Part shown: piece after piece, positions 24,101 to 39,100 of the stretch
How positions within the stretch are numbered: position 1 is the first letter of the stretch
Layout: every line of letters starts with the position of its first letter
Assembly: GCA_903813345.2 (NCBI GenBank)
Contig: CAIIXF020000006.1
Coordinates: 22,701,936-22,765,935, forward strand
Origin: Owenia fusiformis
Lineage: Eukaryota > Annelida > Polychaeta > Sabellida > Oweniidae
Direction: 5' to 3'
Length of the DNA: 64,000 nucleotides
Notes under the pieces: model-generated
Seen by the model: only the letters and a program-made list of their open reading frames with translations
Database searches by the model: none
What the model was told of the DNA's origin: nothing
Made by a program: the position numbers and the translations under genes

Positions 24101-27100
24101 AGTCATCCATCTCTATAAGGCGTCTGCCCGCAAGTCAGCATTAAAGACCACTGCAGTAATAGAGGAGCTAGGTCTTGAGGTCTAAGACCATGCACAATAA
24201 TCTTCTGATCATGCAATATCTAAGTTTTAATCAGCACGGTAAGACCTTTAAAGATGACAATGACATACAGAGTTCTACTCTGAACTTTCTGTACTGACCA
24301 AAGAAGAGTCTACTTTTCAAAGTAGAGGATACATTACATTATCAAATGATGTAAAGCAAATTTAATTCCCTCCAGTTGTTGCATTTCAACTTTGACATGG
24401 GATGTACAAAACTTAAAAAGTTTCTGTAACTCTCTTTGTGTAATGTTGCCCCGGGTATTGTGATATCATGTTACCATAGCAACCATAACTCTACCCGAGT
24501 TACATAATTTTTGTCGAAACTTTGCAATTTATATCCAATCATGAAGGTACATTATGTCAAATTTTGGTGCATATTTAACAAAATACCAGCACCAGTCCTG
24601 TAACTTTTGGAACGCCCTGTATGTCACCATTTCTAGCAATGCCTGGAGGTGGTTAAAAAATAAAAGGAATCTGATATACACATAATCTCAAGTGAATCAT
24701 CTATTAATACATCACTCCGATTTTAATAATGACAATTCTAGATTTATATTAAAAGTGTTCAATTGAACAGGTGCATTTGGATTTGTGAAATGCAACCTGT
24801 GTAAGGGTATGTTATCTTATAAAAGGTAAATGACATTCTATATAAGTGGCCCTTGTCATTCCACAGTTTCAGGTGTTATTTTGTGGACCTCATGTCTTGC
24901 CACATGAAGGAAATAAATAATATGTTAAAAAAATGTCTTGCCACATCACATGTGGAAATGACTTTGACAAACCTGCAAAAAGTAAAACCTAGGACATCTT
25001 TCTTTCAGTCCATGGACTCTAAAATAACAAGAATTTGCATTGTCGGGAGCGTAAAATTTGTTATTTTGAATGCCACCTCTTGTATTTTTCATCTGCCTCA
25101 TGGACACAATGTTACTGAATCCATTGATTCCTCTAAAGGTTCTACACATATTAGCAATTGACTATTTATTTAAATTTTACTCCAGTTTTGAGATATTAGA
25201 GCTCAAAAACTGAAAAAAGTCAAATTGCGAAATTTTTCTAGACCAAATTTTAACTTGGTTCAATTTTAACAAATCTTTTTTTAAACATCATTTACAAGTT
25301 TCGTTGAGTTCTAACATGACCTTAGGCTTGAGATTTGACCTTTTGCTGACCTTCAAATTGTCAAAATGCCTACGGGGCCTCCGAAATATTGCTTGCAATC
25401 TTAAAATTCTACTTATGTTGTACAGATACATTTTTCTGGCATTATACCATTATATTATGTGCATGTGGTGTATAGCTGTTGCTGTGCTAATTTTTGTTAA
25501 ATGAGCTGTACATGTACATGTAATTATATGGTATGATTATGTTACTGCGCTCACTATTTTTAGTTTAAAGTTTAAAGTACATTTATCAAGACATGTTGAC
25601 TGTTCACGTTACTATTATTATTATTATTATATACTTTGCATTGGGTGTTCATGCGCAACCCTTTTGACTTATTTGTAATGATTATGTTATTTGTTTTCAT
25701 TTGTCTGTTCCTAATTAATCATTTATTCCTTTAAAGGGGTGAACTGAGTCATAAACGCAACATATTGATGCAAAAAAAATTGAAAAAGCAGGGGTGGAAG
25801 GGTATGAAAATCAGGACAACATTTCAGAAAAATCATGTGGGTGGGTTGTTTGCATCTCCCCTGTCTCAAAGTTGAAATTATTTTATCATCTCTATGAGTG
25901 CTTTTCCTGGATATAATGCATTGGCCTAACACATGCACCTGTTTAAATCCTCAGAAAATATTCAAAATCTAACATATGACTGTCCGAAATCTGTTGCGAT
26001 ATTTTCCCTCCTCCTTTCTATAACATTTTAACTGCTTATTGAAAAACTAGACAACAGCAACGCCAAAGCGTAGCAAATCCCATCAAAAAGCCACGGCTGG
26101 CATTTATACAAAGTATATAGCAAAAATGGCTGCCATTTTTCAAAATGGCCGCCTTCTACCAAAAGTGTCATTAGACAGTGTGCCATGCTTATAGTGTTCA
26201 CACACCAAATATGAACAAAATTGCTCCACTACTTTTCGTGTTATAGTAAAATACATTAAAATGGCGGACATTTATCAAAATGACCGCCTTCTACCAAAAG
26301 TGTCATTAGACAGTGTGCCATGCTTATACACACTACTATACCTTGCATTAGGTGTTCATGAGCAACCCATTTGGCTTATAAGTAATGATTATGTATTTGT
26401 TTTTATTTGTCTGTTCCTTATGAATGGTTTATCGGTTGAAAATTAGATGCTAGTAAGGCACTTTCAAAAATATATTAAACAATTCAATTAGACAAACAAA
26501 GTATCTTATGCATTTCTAGGTGTTAGGTATAGTAGTGTGTTATAGTACTAAATATGAACAAAATCGCTCCACTACTTTTCAAGTTACAGCAAAAATTGTA
26601 AAATAGCATGTAAAGGCTGCCATTTTTCATGGCTGCCATGTGCATCTTTAATACCTACATTTCTAGCTTTATTAATGTCCTATATAATTTTTTTACATTT
26701 AAAACATATTGCTATTATAGTTTTACATATTGTACCTAAATTACTGTAAAATCTGCACCAAAATGGCCGCCATTTTTAAATGAGCGGCCATTTTGAAAAT
26801 CAGCTTTCCAGCAGAGCTTCTACTCCCATAAGGTCTATGTGTACAAAATATGAACAAAATCGTGCCAACGGTATTTGAGTTATTACCCGGATGGACAAAC
26901 GGACGGAGGCGTTCCCTATATCCCTCCAAACTTCGTTCGATGGGATAATGAATTTTCTTCATCATGAGAAAAGTTCAGCTTTTTTACGATGAAGTAAAAA
27001 AGAGTTATATCCTTGTTTCATTTCAGGACACCTGGTATGTTAAATGTTCAGTCTATTAATTTATAGAACTGGGATAATTTTAAATATATGTATTAACTGA

Positions 27101-30100
27101 TTATTGACTCAATAACAAATGATGCAATAATATAAGGGTCATATGCTTCACTTTGATATATTAAACCAAAATGAATACCCCCAAAAAATCTTTTATTACA
27201 AGTGATAACAATAGCTCAACCATGTGAGATAATAATAAGCTAAATAAAATGTAAAACATTTCATTAAAAATAAATACCACAACAGTATGTATATCTTTAT
27301 AATATTCTTACATAAGCTAAATAGACAAAGATACCTAAAAGATGAATACAACTACAGTATATATTTGTAAAAAGTCATATGTTCCAACTACATACCTTCT
27401 TTGGGTTGATCAGTTCCCCAGCCAAGTTTGGGGTTGGTTTTAGAGAAGAGCCTGTCTGGTTTCTCCCCATTTGATGTTGATTCCCTGAAAAGTGAAAAAA
27501 GCATCAACATTGTCATCAAACTAAAATAAATGCAGTTTGTGGTTTATCATTCAGTTAGTTGCCAAAGGATCAGTTCTTTCTATGTACATTAAATCAGATG
27601 TTAGCATTGGTTATTCTCATTAAATAACAACAAAAAATGTGCTTTTCCTGAAAGTGTTTTTTGTTGCACTGATTACCACAGGAATCTCTCAGTGTTTCAA
27701 GCCATGTCCGTGGTGGTGCTCATTTCAATTATCAACTATCCACCGTTAATTTTTCACTCAAAGGTGATAGAATCGCAAAACTGTTCCGAGTCTGTTGATG
27801 CAATTTTTCCAGCATTAGATATGTTAAATTTTACTATTTCTAATGTTTCTCTGATCTCTGCCAGTTTATGTCCCTGGTAACTGTCTTTTCTTTCTGTTTC
27901 AAGTTGCTTTTCTGTCTTCTTCTTTGGAAATTGTCTCTGTGCTTTCTTGTGAAACTGCAGTGGCAAGTTTTGTCATTTTTCAGCACATGTATTAGCTTCT
28001 GCACCATCAATTCTTGTGTTTTCTGTGTTTGTAGACTTTTGCTTAAAATGTATTTTTTCTCTATGTTGTTCTCTCCTTTGATATGTGAAGGTCCATGTGA
28101 TGTATGGCAAGTGATTTTAGACAGACTTATCTTTCACCACGAGTTCTTTCTGGCGTAGTGGTTTTTATTAAAACAATATTTTCTTTTGAGTGAAGTCTCC
28201 ATGATGATAAAAATATCAATCAAACAATTCGAAAAATTATGAATAGTGACCCCATGTCAACATTTTTCCAAAATGTTGAGCCTATTTAGTTAAGAGGATC
28301 TTCTTTTTCTGATTTTTATTGCATGGAAAGATTATTCAACAAGGGGTCTAAAACGTCTCTAAAAGTAAAATGGTTTGAAGGGCTAGTTTTGAAGATATCT
28401 ATTTTCGATGACCAAAATTATGCTGAAATAATGGATAGCATGAGTTCTTCCCAATGGGAAAAAATAACATGTGATATGTGGTTTTTAACTTAATGCATTT
28501 CAATACCCATCCCCTTTTCAGAAATTGTTAATATAGTGGAGAAGAAACTTTTGATATGTTGAGAAAAACAAGATCATAATTTTCCAGAGTTTGATATTTT
28601 ACTATCTTCAGGACTTCACTTGAAGAAAACATATTGTTTTAATAAAAACCACTGTATTCATGGCCAGAAAGTACTCAAGGTGAAAGATATGACCGTCCAA
28701 AATCACTTGCCATACCTCACATGGTCCTTTTAGAATCCCCATTTTTTTGTTTTTAGTATCAGCTTAATGCCATTGTTGTTTGATCCCTCTTTTTAGTTAT
28801 TTTGTCGACTTGAATTCCCTTTTCCTATGTGACTTTCTTTTGCTTTTTCTTTGAATTGCCTGTGTTTTGCATATCTTTGATGGTTTTATCGTACACTTTA
28901 CAAGGTAATTGTATGATGTGGTTTCATCCATTCATTACTGGAGAAATTATAGGCATTGCTCTTCTAGATTATTAAGTAGAGCCAGGGTAGTTTGTTTATA
29001 TTCTCTTTTATTTTATTCTGTTGCTATTGGGGCTCTTAAATAGTATATCCATGTTATGTCATAATGTAGTTGTTTGTTATTATGTCATAATGTTGGAAAA
29101 GGCTGGATTAAGTCCAAAGACCAATAAAGTGTGATGTGATGTCACAAATGAATATTTTCTTCTAAGTATGTATAAATGACAGAACAATTATCCTGACAAA
29201 TATATGGAGTATATTTAAAAGATATATGAATCTATGCAAATACTCAATGTTAAGACCTACCTTTAAAGGATTTAAAGCAAATGTCATATCTTGTTGTATT
29301 ATTGTAATATACTCCTATGATATTATGTATATTGTATATGTTAATGTAACTGCTTTCAAATGTTTTTTTCAATGAATAAAAAAGGAATAAAAAAAGAGAC
29401 TGTTGTTATGTAAATTCTGTACTATATTTATGATGTCATAGATGTCCTCCATTGTTTTTATTTACTTTTTCTAATTTTTTTTGTATCTTCTAAATAAATA
29501 GTTGATTTATTCTCCAGTTTGTCATGTATTGTTTGCAATTTTTATCTATTTTCATTCTATGTATCTTACTTGTTGGAATCATCCATCGCTTCTGTTTATG
29601 GCATGTCAAATTTCTTGAAATTTTTGCATATTGTCAGGACATACAGTTTTCGATGTTTCCTCCTTGTCTCCCTAGTAACTTCCCAGTTCTTGTTCTTGTA
29701 CCTGTTCAAGGTCATCCATTCTTGATCCCTGATTTGATAACTTATTATTGAAACAATATTGCGCTTGATACCAAGATGTTTTTCTCAAATAGCTGTACAG
29801 AGAGGGGTGAAAACAGTTTCAAAATGTAAGTTTAAACTTTCCTTGGCTAAATAACAAGACAGTAGATTTTGGAAAAAATGCATGGATACTCAGAAGAACA
29901 ATTCAGTTGACTGTGGTATCAGATTTGTGTCGGGATATAAATTTGGACACCTATATCTGTTATCTATTATCCTATTATCCAGATAATACTTTGAATTTAT
30001 CTGATACCCTGTAAATTATGATTGAAAATTATAAGAAAGGTCTGGTTTGATAAATAGATGTTTAACCTCCCCTCTTACATATTTCTGCCTGATCCTTTCC

Positions 30101-33100
30101 AAGTAAATGTTACCTTATAATTTCCCTATTGATTTATGAAAATCAAAGAATTTTTAGCATTTTATTTACCCTGGCTTTATTTGGAATTCAATATTTTTCC
30201 TACAACAAACACCCTAGCAGTTTACCTATCACTAGTCCCAGGCGTAGTGTGTGCCGATCTTTGGCGTCTTCGATGACGCGCAGAGCTTGATCGGTTCATT
30301 TGGGATGATCCAAGGGGTCCTTTAGAGGTGGTGATAGGACTAGAGGATGTTGAGTGGGGACCTACTCTGTTATGTCTAAAAGTAAAACAAATGACATCTA
30401 CATGGGGAAACGAAATAAGAAAAAAATTAAATAAAAACTAAATAAAATGCCTAAATGTGATAAGAATAGAAATGAATATTTCTGTTTTGGGAATTTCACA
30501 AATTTTATAAAAAAAATATGTTATGCCAAAATTACAATAATTTAAGCAAAAAGTTGTATTATCAATTATAATGAATAAAAAAAAAAGAATTAAAAATATT
30601 TAGTAATCACTAGCCTCCAATGAGGATTGAACTCATGACCCCTGGTTTACAAGACCAGTGCTCTGCCACTGAGCTATAGAGGCTTGGATGTCAAACAGGT
30701 ACAATAACTGATGATCATATAAACATTTAACTTTTATATTTGGCTGTTTATCATTGAAATAATACGATATCTTTATTAGTAGTACGGTCTATTTCATTTT
30801 GTATAACATTTTACTTCAAATGTTCCAAACTCTATTTACAGATTAAATGCTATTGTATGTCCTTAATACTGAGAACTATTCTAATCTTGTAATACAATAC
30901 ACTATCTTGACAGCTTGGGTCAAACTGACCTTTATGCATTGAGGTTGATTTTGATTATGGTGAAAATAGCATTTTAAGGTTTAACGACTAGTTTTGATCC
31001 AGCATATTAAAATTGATGCGGTTTTAATTTAAAATAAGTTTTGAGAATAGTTGGTTGTTATTAACACTCTATGTATTAGTGACTGTCAAAAAATAAAAAT
31101 GTAAAAAAATGGTAATCACTAGCCTCCAATGAGGATTGAACTCATGACCCCTGGTTTACAAGACCAGTGCTCTGCCACTGAGCTATAGAGGCTTGGATGC
31201 CACCTACTTGAAAATTTACTTACATATGTGCTCAATACTTCAAGTATTGATATTATGTGTCTAAGCCAAGCTCATAAACACAGCATTAAATTAACTGTTA
31301 ACTTCCTGTTGGCTACTGAATTTGCCAGCAAGAAAAATAATTGAAAAAATCATTGATTATTGATTGAAATCTATCAATGGAAACTGTGTATGTTCATGAC
31401 TGCAATCATAAAAAGATATCATTGCTTTATCAAGTTTTTGTATATCAGCCTCTATAGCTCAGTGGCAGAGCACTGCTCTCGTAAAGCAGGGGTCGTGAGT
31501 TCAATCCTCACTGGAGGCTAGTAGATACATAATGAAAAGATATGTATGTTTTTCAAATTTAATTATTGAAAGAAGGCTATGAATTCATTGCGAAGGTCAT
31601 GGCTAAGAGGCACCAAAATTCTTAAACAAAAAAACATTTATAGAAAAATGTGGATCTTATTATATTATTATTCTCTTTTTAATTTCACAATTATTTTTAA
31701 CCAAGGCCATTCTACAAGGCACAAAAAAATCTTAAAAATAAATATTTGTATTTGTAAAAAAAATTTGGATCATCTTTAATAGTTGTCTCTTAATTTCACA
31801 ATTATTTTTTAACCAAGCACATGCTTCTAGGCACTCAAATTCTTAATATAAGTAAATGTGTCTATTTTAAACTTTACAGTTATTTCTTAGCAAGGCCACT
31901 TTACAAGGGATGTTTATACTGATTAGTGATGACCCTACTTGTCTTACAAGTCTATTTGACTATTTGTTTGTTCATGCACAACAATTTTTTATTTTACTGA
32001 CTAACATCACAGTTTGTTTGTTTTTATTTGCAATTAACTACCTAAATTAATTAAATTACTGTTATTACATTGCATATGCTGTTATATACTTATTTTGATT
32101 TTCAAACCGTGTCTATATGAATAACTTTTAATTTAAATCATAAAATTATATTTAATAATATACTTAAAACAAAATAGAGTAAATAACATTTCCTGCAATG
32201 ATATAAATATCTATTATTATAAATAAACAATACGCACGTATATGTCCAAATTTTATTTCACAAAATGTACTACTTATTTCCAGTTTTTGTTCTTCCTCAA
32301 ATTTTACTTCCAAATCAAAAAATATCTTAGTACTCTTTATCCTTTTCTCAATCTTAAATTCTTGAAATCAATATTTTTATGAATGCTTTTGATTTAATTG
32401 TTTCATCAATAAAAGAAGAAATATACTTTAACATCTGTGATGGTCAATACATGCAATTCCTCAATAGCTTACTTAGGTGTAACTGTTCTTGAGTAGAAAT
32501 CTTTTTGAAACATCTATCATTAATGAAGACAAATGGTTTTTCAGCATATAGGGCTTTTAAAAGGAAGTCCATGCTACAATGAATATACAGTTTGATGTCT
32601 GAAATCTTAGACTGAGAAATACATCTGATCTTTGTACAATGGCCGATTGGACTAACAATGACTGGCTAATAATGTACTTTCTTTGTGAATGGGGAGTTAA
32701 GTACAGCCACAAGTGATTTGCCTGCCATCTATATGAGTCCAGGTCAACGTTGTTGATAAAGATTATTTCAATGTTTACTTACACTCAAAAGTATTTCAGC
32801 TTGCAACTTAGGCAAACAAATATGAAAGAGGACTGATTTGAATTACATGATATTTGTTTAGTCAATTACAGTATAAGGGTGGATTATTTTCACATATAAC
32901 TCTTTGGAAATAGAGTCCAAAAAGTTCAAATTGTCTTAGTTGTAAGATGTAAAAATAGAAAAAAAAATGATGAAGTTAATTTAATTCTTAAAAACTTAAA
33001 ATTGAATTATTCAATATATATGTCAATATGTATACTGTACTTTTACTTAATTTGGTGGCCGTTTTAATTTGATGGATCCGCCAAATTCCCCAGTAAATAG

Positions 33101-36100
33101 TAAGTAGCACCAAATTAAGTAGAAGTACAGTATACATAAAATGAATAACTCAAATTGTTAAGGTTCTAATTACGGGACTCGTCTACATCAAACTAAGGAA
33201 GTGCAACCACTCACTCCAATAATAAAAAGTAAAACCATGATGCACCAGCAAATAAAAATTGTTCTACACCTATCCTACATAAGTTTGGAAATCAAAAGCC
33301 CCTATTCGATAGCAAAGCCTGTTAAATGTCTGCACCATAAAACCTGTCTAATCTGAACACCATTGGAACCGGTGTAAAAGGGTAGGAGGTCCTATCAAAT
33401 TATGGTCCTACTTTCAATTGATTTATATGGTGACCTAAATACAACTCTTTCCCTTATTATCGTATCCATAATCAGGGCCAGTAAGGGCCTTTAAGAAAGG
33501 GGACCATAATCCCCAGGGGACCATAATTTCTTTTACACCGGCTATCCTATAAGCGTTCAGATTAGGAGGTGCTCACATTTCGAGGTTTTTGCATCCACAA
33601 GATTCTGGATTTTGATGAAATGTGAACACATTCTCAATAAATCTTTATAGCTTTATGACATTCCAATAATTTGAAAATTTGATTCAATTGAATTTAGTCA
33701 TGCTGAATAGTCTCATTTTGATTGAGACCATTCAAGTTTTTTCCAAAATCTTTGATATCAAGAGAAATCAGTGTTTAACTTTCACATATTTGAGCAATTT
33801 TGTGTGAAACATGTGATATTTTACGAAAAGTGTTCAGATTAGACAGGTCTATTTTTCAAATATGACTGTTCACTGTTCAAATTAGGAGGTATTCACATTT
33901 CAAGGTTTTATATCATGGGAAAAAAATATGGGACTGAAAAAGGTGTTCAGATTTAGAGGTGTTCGGACTACTAGCCAGGTGTTCGAAAATACAGGTTTTA
34001 CTGTAAAATACTTCAGTTCCTCAATTACGATAAGTTGGAAATTTATGAATAAGCAGGCTCTCGCTAGATCATGGCCAAAAAGGGGATTTATGGTTGCCAA
34101 ACCTTTGGAGGGGAGTGTATTTACAGGGAAAACAGTTTATGTAATAATACTTCTTGCTACAGTATTCCTGGTTATTTTCATGAGCTATTAACTGGTATGT
34201 TAATTGAATTTCCCATGAAATACTTAGTACCCAAAATAATGAAAGAGCATAAGAAATCTTCAAAGACTTTTACTCAAAAGATATATTGAACATCCTAACT
34301 TGAAATGAGGGTTTTTAAACAAGGCACCAACCATATTGATCATTTGAACAAAACATTTTAAGAAATGATTCTCACATGAAAATAACCAGAACATTTTCCA
34401 CACAAGTACCTGGCTGATGGTGAAAGCATTGAGAAGGCGTCATCAAGCAGTTGGTGCATTCTGAAGCGAGCGTCCTGTAAAGTTTCATGCTCTGTACCAC
34501 TATCCACATCATCATCCTCCATCTAAACATGCAACAACTAATGTGAGACTCTAGCCACTATGTATAAATCACATTGTACAGAGATCATTCATTCATTCAA
34601 CAAAAGGCATTAAAGTCAAAGCAGAAACCAATTTACTCAATAGTCTTGCATCAGAACCCGAAAATGTACACCCCTTGTAAAAGGGTAGAATGTCCTATCA
34701 AAATATGGTCCTACTCTTCATTGATTTATATGGTGACCTCTTTCCCTTATTATCTTATACGCAATCAGGCCCAGTAAAGCCATTAAGAAAGGGGACCATA
34801 ATCCCTGGGGGACCATCATTTCTTTCACACCCTCCCCATACCCTCTCAATCACAGGTAAAGGAATCACAGGCCGCAATATAATCAATTATAATTTTCACA
34901 CATTTTCCCTCCTCCTTCAAATGAAGGGCTCCAGACATCATCCACTTAGTTCCTTTCCTCCTCTATGTTGATGATATCTGGACCCTGTGTTCAGTAGATG
35001 ATTTTTATCCAGCTTTATGCTATAATGCCTTTTGGTAAAAATAGCTCAGTGTCATGAGCATTCCCTGCCATTTTGATGATTCCACAGGGATACAGAACAA
35101 CTCAAAGTTGTCACAATTGAAATCAATCTATTTTTTCATTTCACAATTTTGAGCAGTTCTGGTTTTTGTGGCCACCCTGTACAATGATTTAATCTTGAAT
35201 GAAGTTAAAGTGTGTGACCTTGCTGCCTTGGCCCCTTCACTATTCATAGTGGCCTTTGTGGTACTGTTGTTTTAGGGCTTCTGAGGATTAGGACACCAAT
35301 CCACTGCACTTACATTTGGATGTGTGGAGGGCCATGGATTTAAGTCATTGTAGGGTGTTTATGAAGAAAGAAGATGTTTAATTGCTGTAAGACGGGGGGG
35401 GGGGCACTCCACAATAACATGATGCAAGATATAATACTAGTAACTGCTAAAGACTGATACCAAATGATTTAATATAGAAGTATAAATGGCTGAATTATAT
35501 TCCATATTCCTCCATTATACAATCTTTAAAATTACTATGTGTTGCAGTCATTCACAGACAAAAGCATATACAAGTAGTAAGTCATGTAAATGACTTTGAA
35601 TGAATGATAACACTTCATTTTACCAAATATTTTATAAGCTTTTGCCATTCATTAGGCTTGTAAAACCATTGAATCTGCTTGGGAATGAGCATGCAAAATG
35701 GATAAAATGTTGGCATGTAGTGTTATTGTTCTACTGTATAAAATTACACAGTCAAAGTGCCTCTGCAATACCCCCCTCCCCATTAATTCTCTCTTTCCTA
35801 AGAAGCAAATTTTAGATTTGGACTGTAAACAACAGGAGGCAATGGCCTGGGTAGGCATTTTTTCATTTTGGGCCAATTTTTCCAAAATACTGGCTTCATT
35901 GTTGATGGCATTGTCCTTTTGAGAAAAGGACCACATCGTTTTGAAGAGAATGAATTTTCCAAAAAATAAATTGCCTTCCCCTTTTGAATTTCCATGACTG
36001 TTCCTTAGATGAGACACAATAAACCTGATACAACAATCCTTTGGAACATATATCCTCGGAAAATATGATATTGACCTTGGGCTATATGATATTGACACTC

Positions 36101-39100
36101 GGTCGCTGCGCTCCCTCGGTCAATATCATATTACCCTTCGGTCAATATCATATTGTCCCTCGGAATAAAACCCATATTCAATCCCTCCCAGTAAATAACC
36201 TATTTATTCCATAATACACCCGTCTAAAATGCTACATTTGGATAATGCAAATAACCGGGAAAAAATAACCGGGAAACCGAAAATAGGTTAATATGCTCCA
36301 ATACGATTTTTTCCGGGGACAATACGATTTTTCATGTAATACGCTCCAATACAATTTTTTCCCGGGGACAATACGATTTTTCATGTAATACGCTCCAATA
36401 CGATTTTTTCCGGGGACAATACGATTTTTCATGTAATACGCTCCAATACGATTTTTTCCTGGGGACAATACGATTTTTACATGTAATACGATTCAATACG
36501 ATTTTTATTCCTTCATATTTCCCTGGGAAAACAGTAGTATTATGGAATAAATTAAACATATCATTTAAGGTGAATGGCAATAAGCTGTGAGTGAATGCAA
36601 ACTGTACTAGAATCCATTCCAAAGCTGATCTTAAGCCAAGTCATTAGCCCATTCCTGAAAACATGCATACCAAAATATAAAGGGGCTTTCCCAAGGAGCA
36701 TTTGTCTATTCCGTATTTGCAACAAATGTTTTAAGGATCACAGAAATAAATGTAATTCTTATTAAAATATGGAACTTAGTACTAATAAAAACTAAATGGA
36801 TACAAATACATATTTGTGTTATTTTTATACTATACAATATACAGTTTATTTACTACAATGTAGTAGTTCATCATAGTCTGGGTTGATAATGTTCTAAAAT
36901 GTCAATGTACTTTCTCCTAATACAGCATAGAGACAAGTCTCCTTGAAAAGCCCCTAATACCCAGTAATTAACCTGTTCTGGGGATAAACATGGGCAAAGT
37001 ACGTAAAGGCCTCATCAAGGAGGCTGTACATCTTGCCAAATGCCTTGCCAAGACTCTCGCTACTCCTTGAACTTCTCCTTGATGTTTCTGGATCTGATGT
37101 GTCCTGGACTATCACCTATATAGTTTGTATATGGTGAGATAACACATATAGAATTGTTTGGATATAGAAACATGGTATTTTCTTTCTATTGAGCATACGA
37201 AATTTGCCTGCCTTCTACTTAAATATTAAATAATGAGGGGTGAAGGTGGGGTGACTAATGCTTTATATCTCATTATGAGCAGATTGATAGAGAAGAACCA
37301 GGCAAGTGGCATAGAGCCACTTAATTTTGTAATTGGGCAGCTACTCTCTAGGCATATATAGGGAGGGCTCCAAGTCAGGAACCTGCTAATGAACATCAAA
37401 GGAATCTACTTTTATAAATGTTTATAAACATTTTTAAATACTCACAGATGGGATTTCCTCAAATGCAGGTTTGCTTGAAGTGTAGCGGCCACCAGGGTCA
37501 GATAACGTGGCAGCCGTGACATCATAACTTCCTCGTTTTCCACACTCTCGGTGGGCTCGCTTCTTCTTTTTCCTGGAAATCAAAGTTTTTATTTCAAAAA
37601 TACACAAAAATTATGTACAGTAAATCCTGGGTAATCCAGACTCCTCTGGGACTGGCCAAAAGTGTTCAGATTGGCAGGTATTCACATTTCAAGGTTTTTT
37701 AACGGGACAGCATCTTTTCCAATCAATCGAGGTTGGGCCATGCAGCCAAAGGTATCCATACAACCGAAGGTAAGCCATACAACCGAATTTGGCTGATTCA
37801 ATCTGACGGAGAATGCCGAGCCCCTATTTTTGACCAATTAGAGACGTCCTCTTCACATTCGTGGTACCCTCAGCCAACTTCGTTTGCAAAGAAAAGCTTC
37901 GGCAATCTTCGGCAACCTCCGGCTTTTCTTGAGGTATCTTCGGTTGCTTGCCAAAAGTCAACACCCGTTTTTTAACATGCAAAATGTCACCACAAGGTAA
38001 TGGTCACAATGCAGGTTATGGTCAGAATGTAGGTTATGGTCACAATGTAGGTAATGACGTGTTTTTTTCACTACAAAATATATCTATCAAATTCAGTGTT
38101 ATATCCCAGTATATACATTTACAAGATGCAATGTTAGGGTAAAGCTTACTTTGATTTTCCACTTGGGTCATCTAGGATGTTTGCAATGTCTCTCTGTGCC
38201 TTGTTGTAGGCATTTCTCTGCTTGATTTTGTCAGCTGGAATAAGAAAAGAGATGTTCGTCAGTTCATGAGAGCCTCTATAAAACACACATACATTTGTCA
38301 TTTTAATGGTGAAAAATATGATGAAGAGCTGCATCAATATTAAACTAACGATTTTTCTCTCTCAGAAGTCGGCAATGGCTGGATGTACATGTGAGACATT
38401 AATAAAGAACTACATTTACATTCATACATCAAACACATTGATCTCATAGCATTGATTTTGAAAATAGGTGTGCACCCATCTGAAAACCCACTTGAAAATT
38501 AAGTTTCTTTTTGGAAAGTCCAGGGAAGAAACATAACTTAACTTTATTTTTTGACATGAATTTATGTCTCACGTCCTAAATACGTAAATATTTTATTTCA
38601 AATGTTACATACCAGTAGCTGGTGGTTTCTTATATTTCCTAGATCTTTGCCTCTGTTTATTCCTGTAGTGCTCAATGTCAGCCTTCTGTCTCAGAGAACT
38701 GTTCAGCTGGAAGCACATTGCACTCTACATAAAGTTGAATCTTTCATAATCCAAACATCTCTCTAATCTGAACACCCAATGGCATTTGGATTTGACAGTT
38801 TTTAATGTATGACATAAAAACTAATTATTGCAATTACATAATGTCAATGAACTGTGTCTTGTTTATGTATCTTACAAAATATTGTGCAATGGGGCTGAAT
38901 AAAAATGATGTATTTTTATGAAACATGGTGTTATCATGTACCAACATTGTCTGCGTTGCTTATTGTTTATGTTACATAATACATGAATTAATGTGATGTA
39001 GTATAAGATGACATGCTATTTAATAAAGTAAAACTAAGAGCAAACCTCATCTTGTTCCTTAAAGGAATCTCCCAGCCTAGAGCTGGTCCCCACAAGTGGC

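Noticed and set aside
24410-24626. Terminus-like CATACAGGGCGTTCCAAAAG (minus strand) suggesting another mariner-type element
   Set aside because: Only one end is convincing; the opposite end near 24413 matches poorly.
27754-29751. Lys/Glu-rich minus-strand fragments (for example KKKTEKQLETERKDSYQG) suggesting a non-LTR retrotransposon ORF1 or coiled-coil gene
   Set aside because: The frames are broken by many stops and lack splice sites or a reverse transcriptase. At most a decayed retroelement relic, too weak to annotate.
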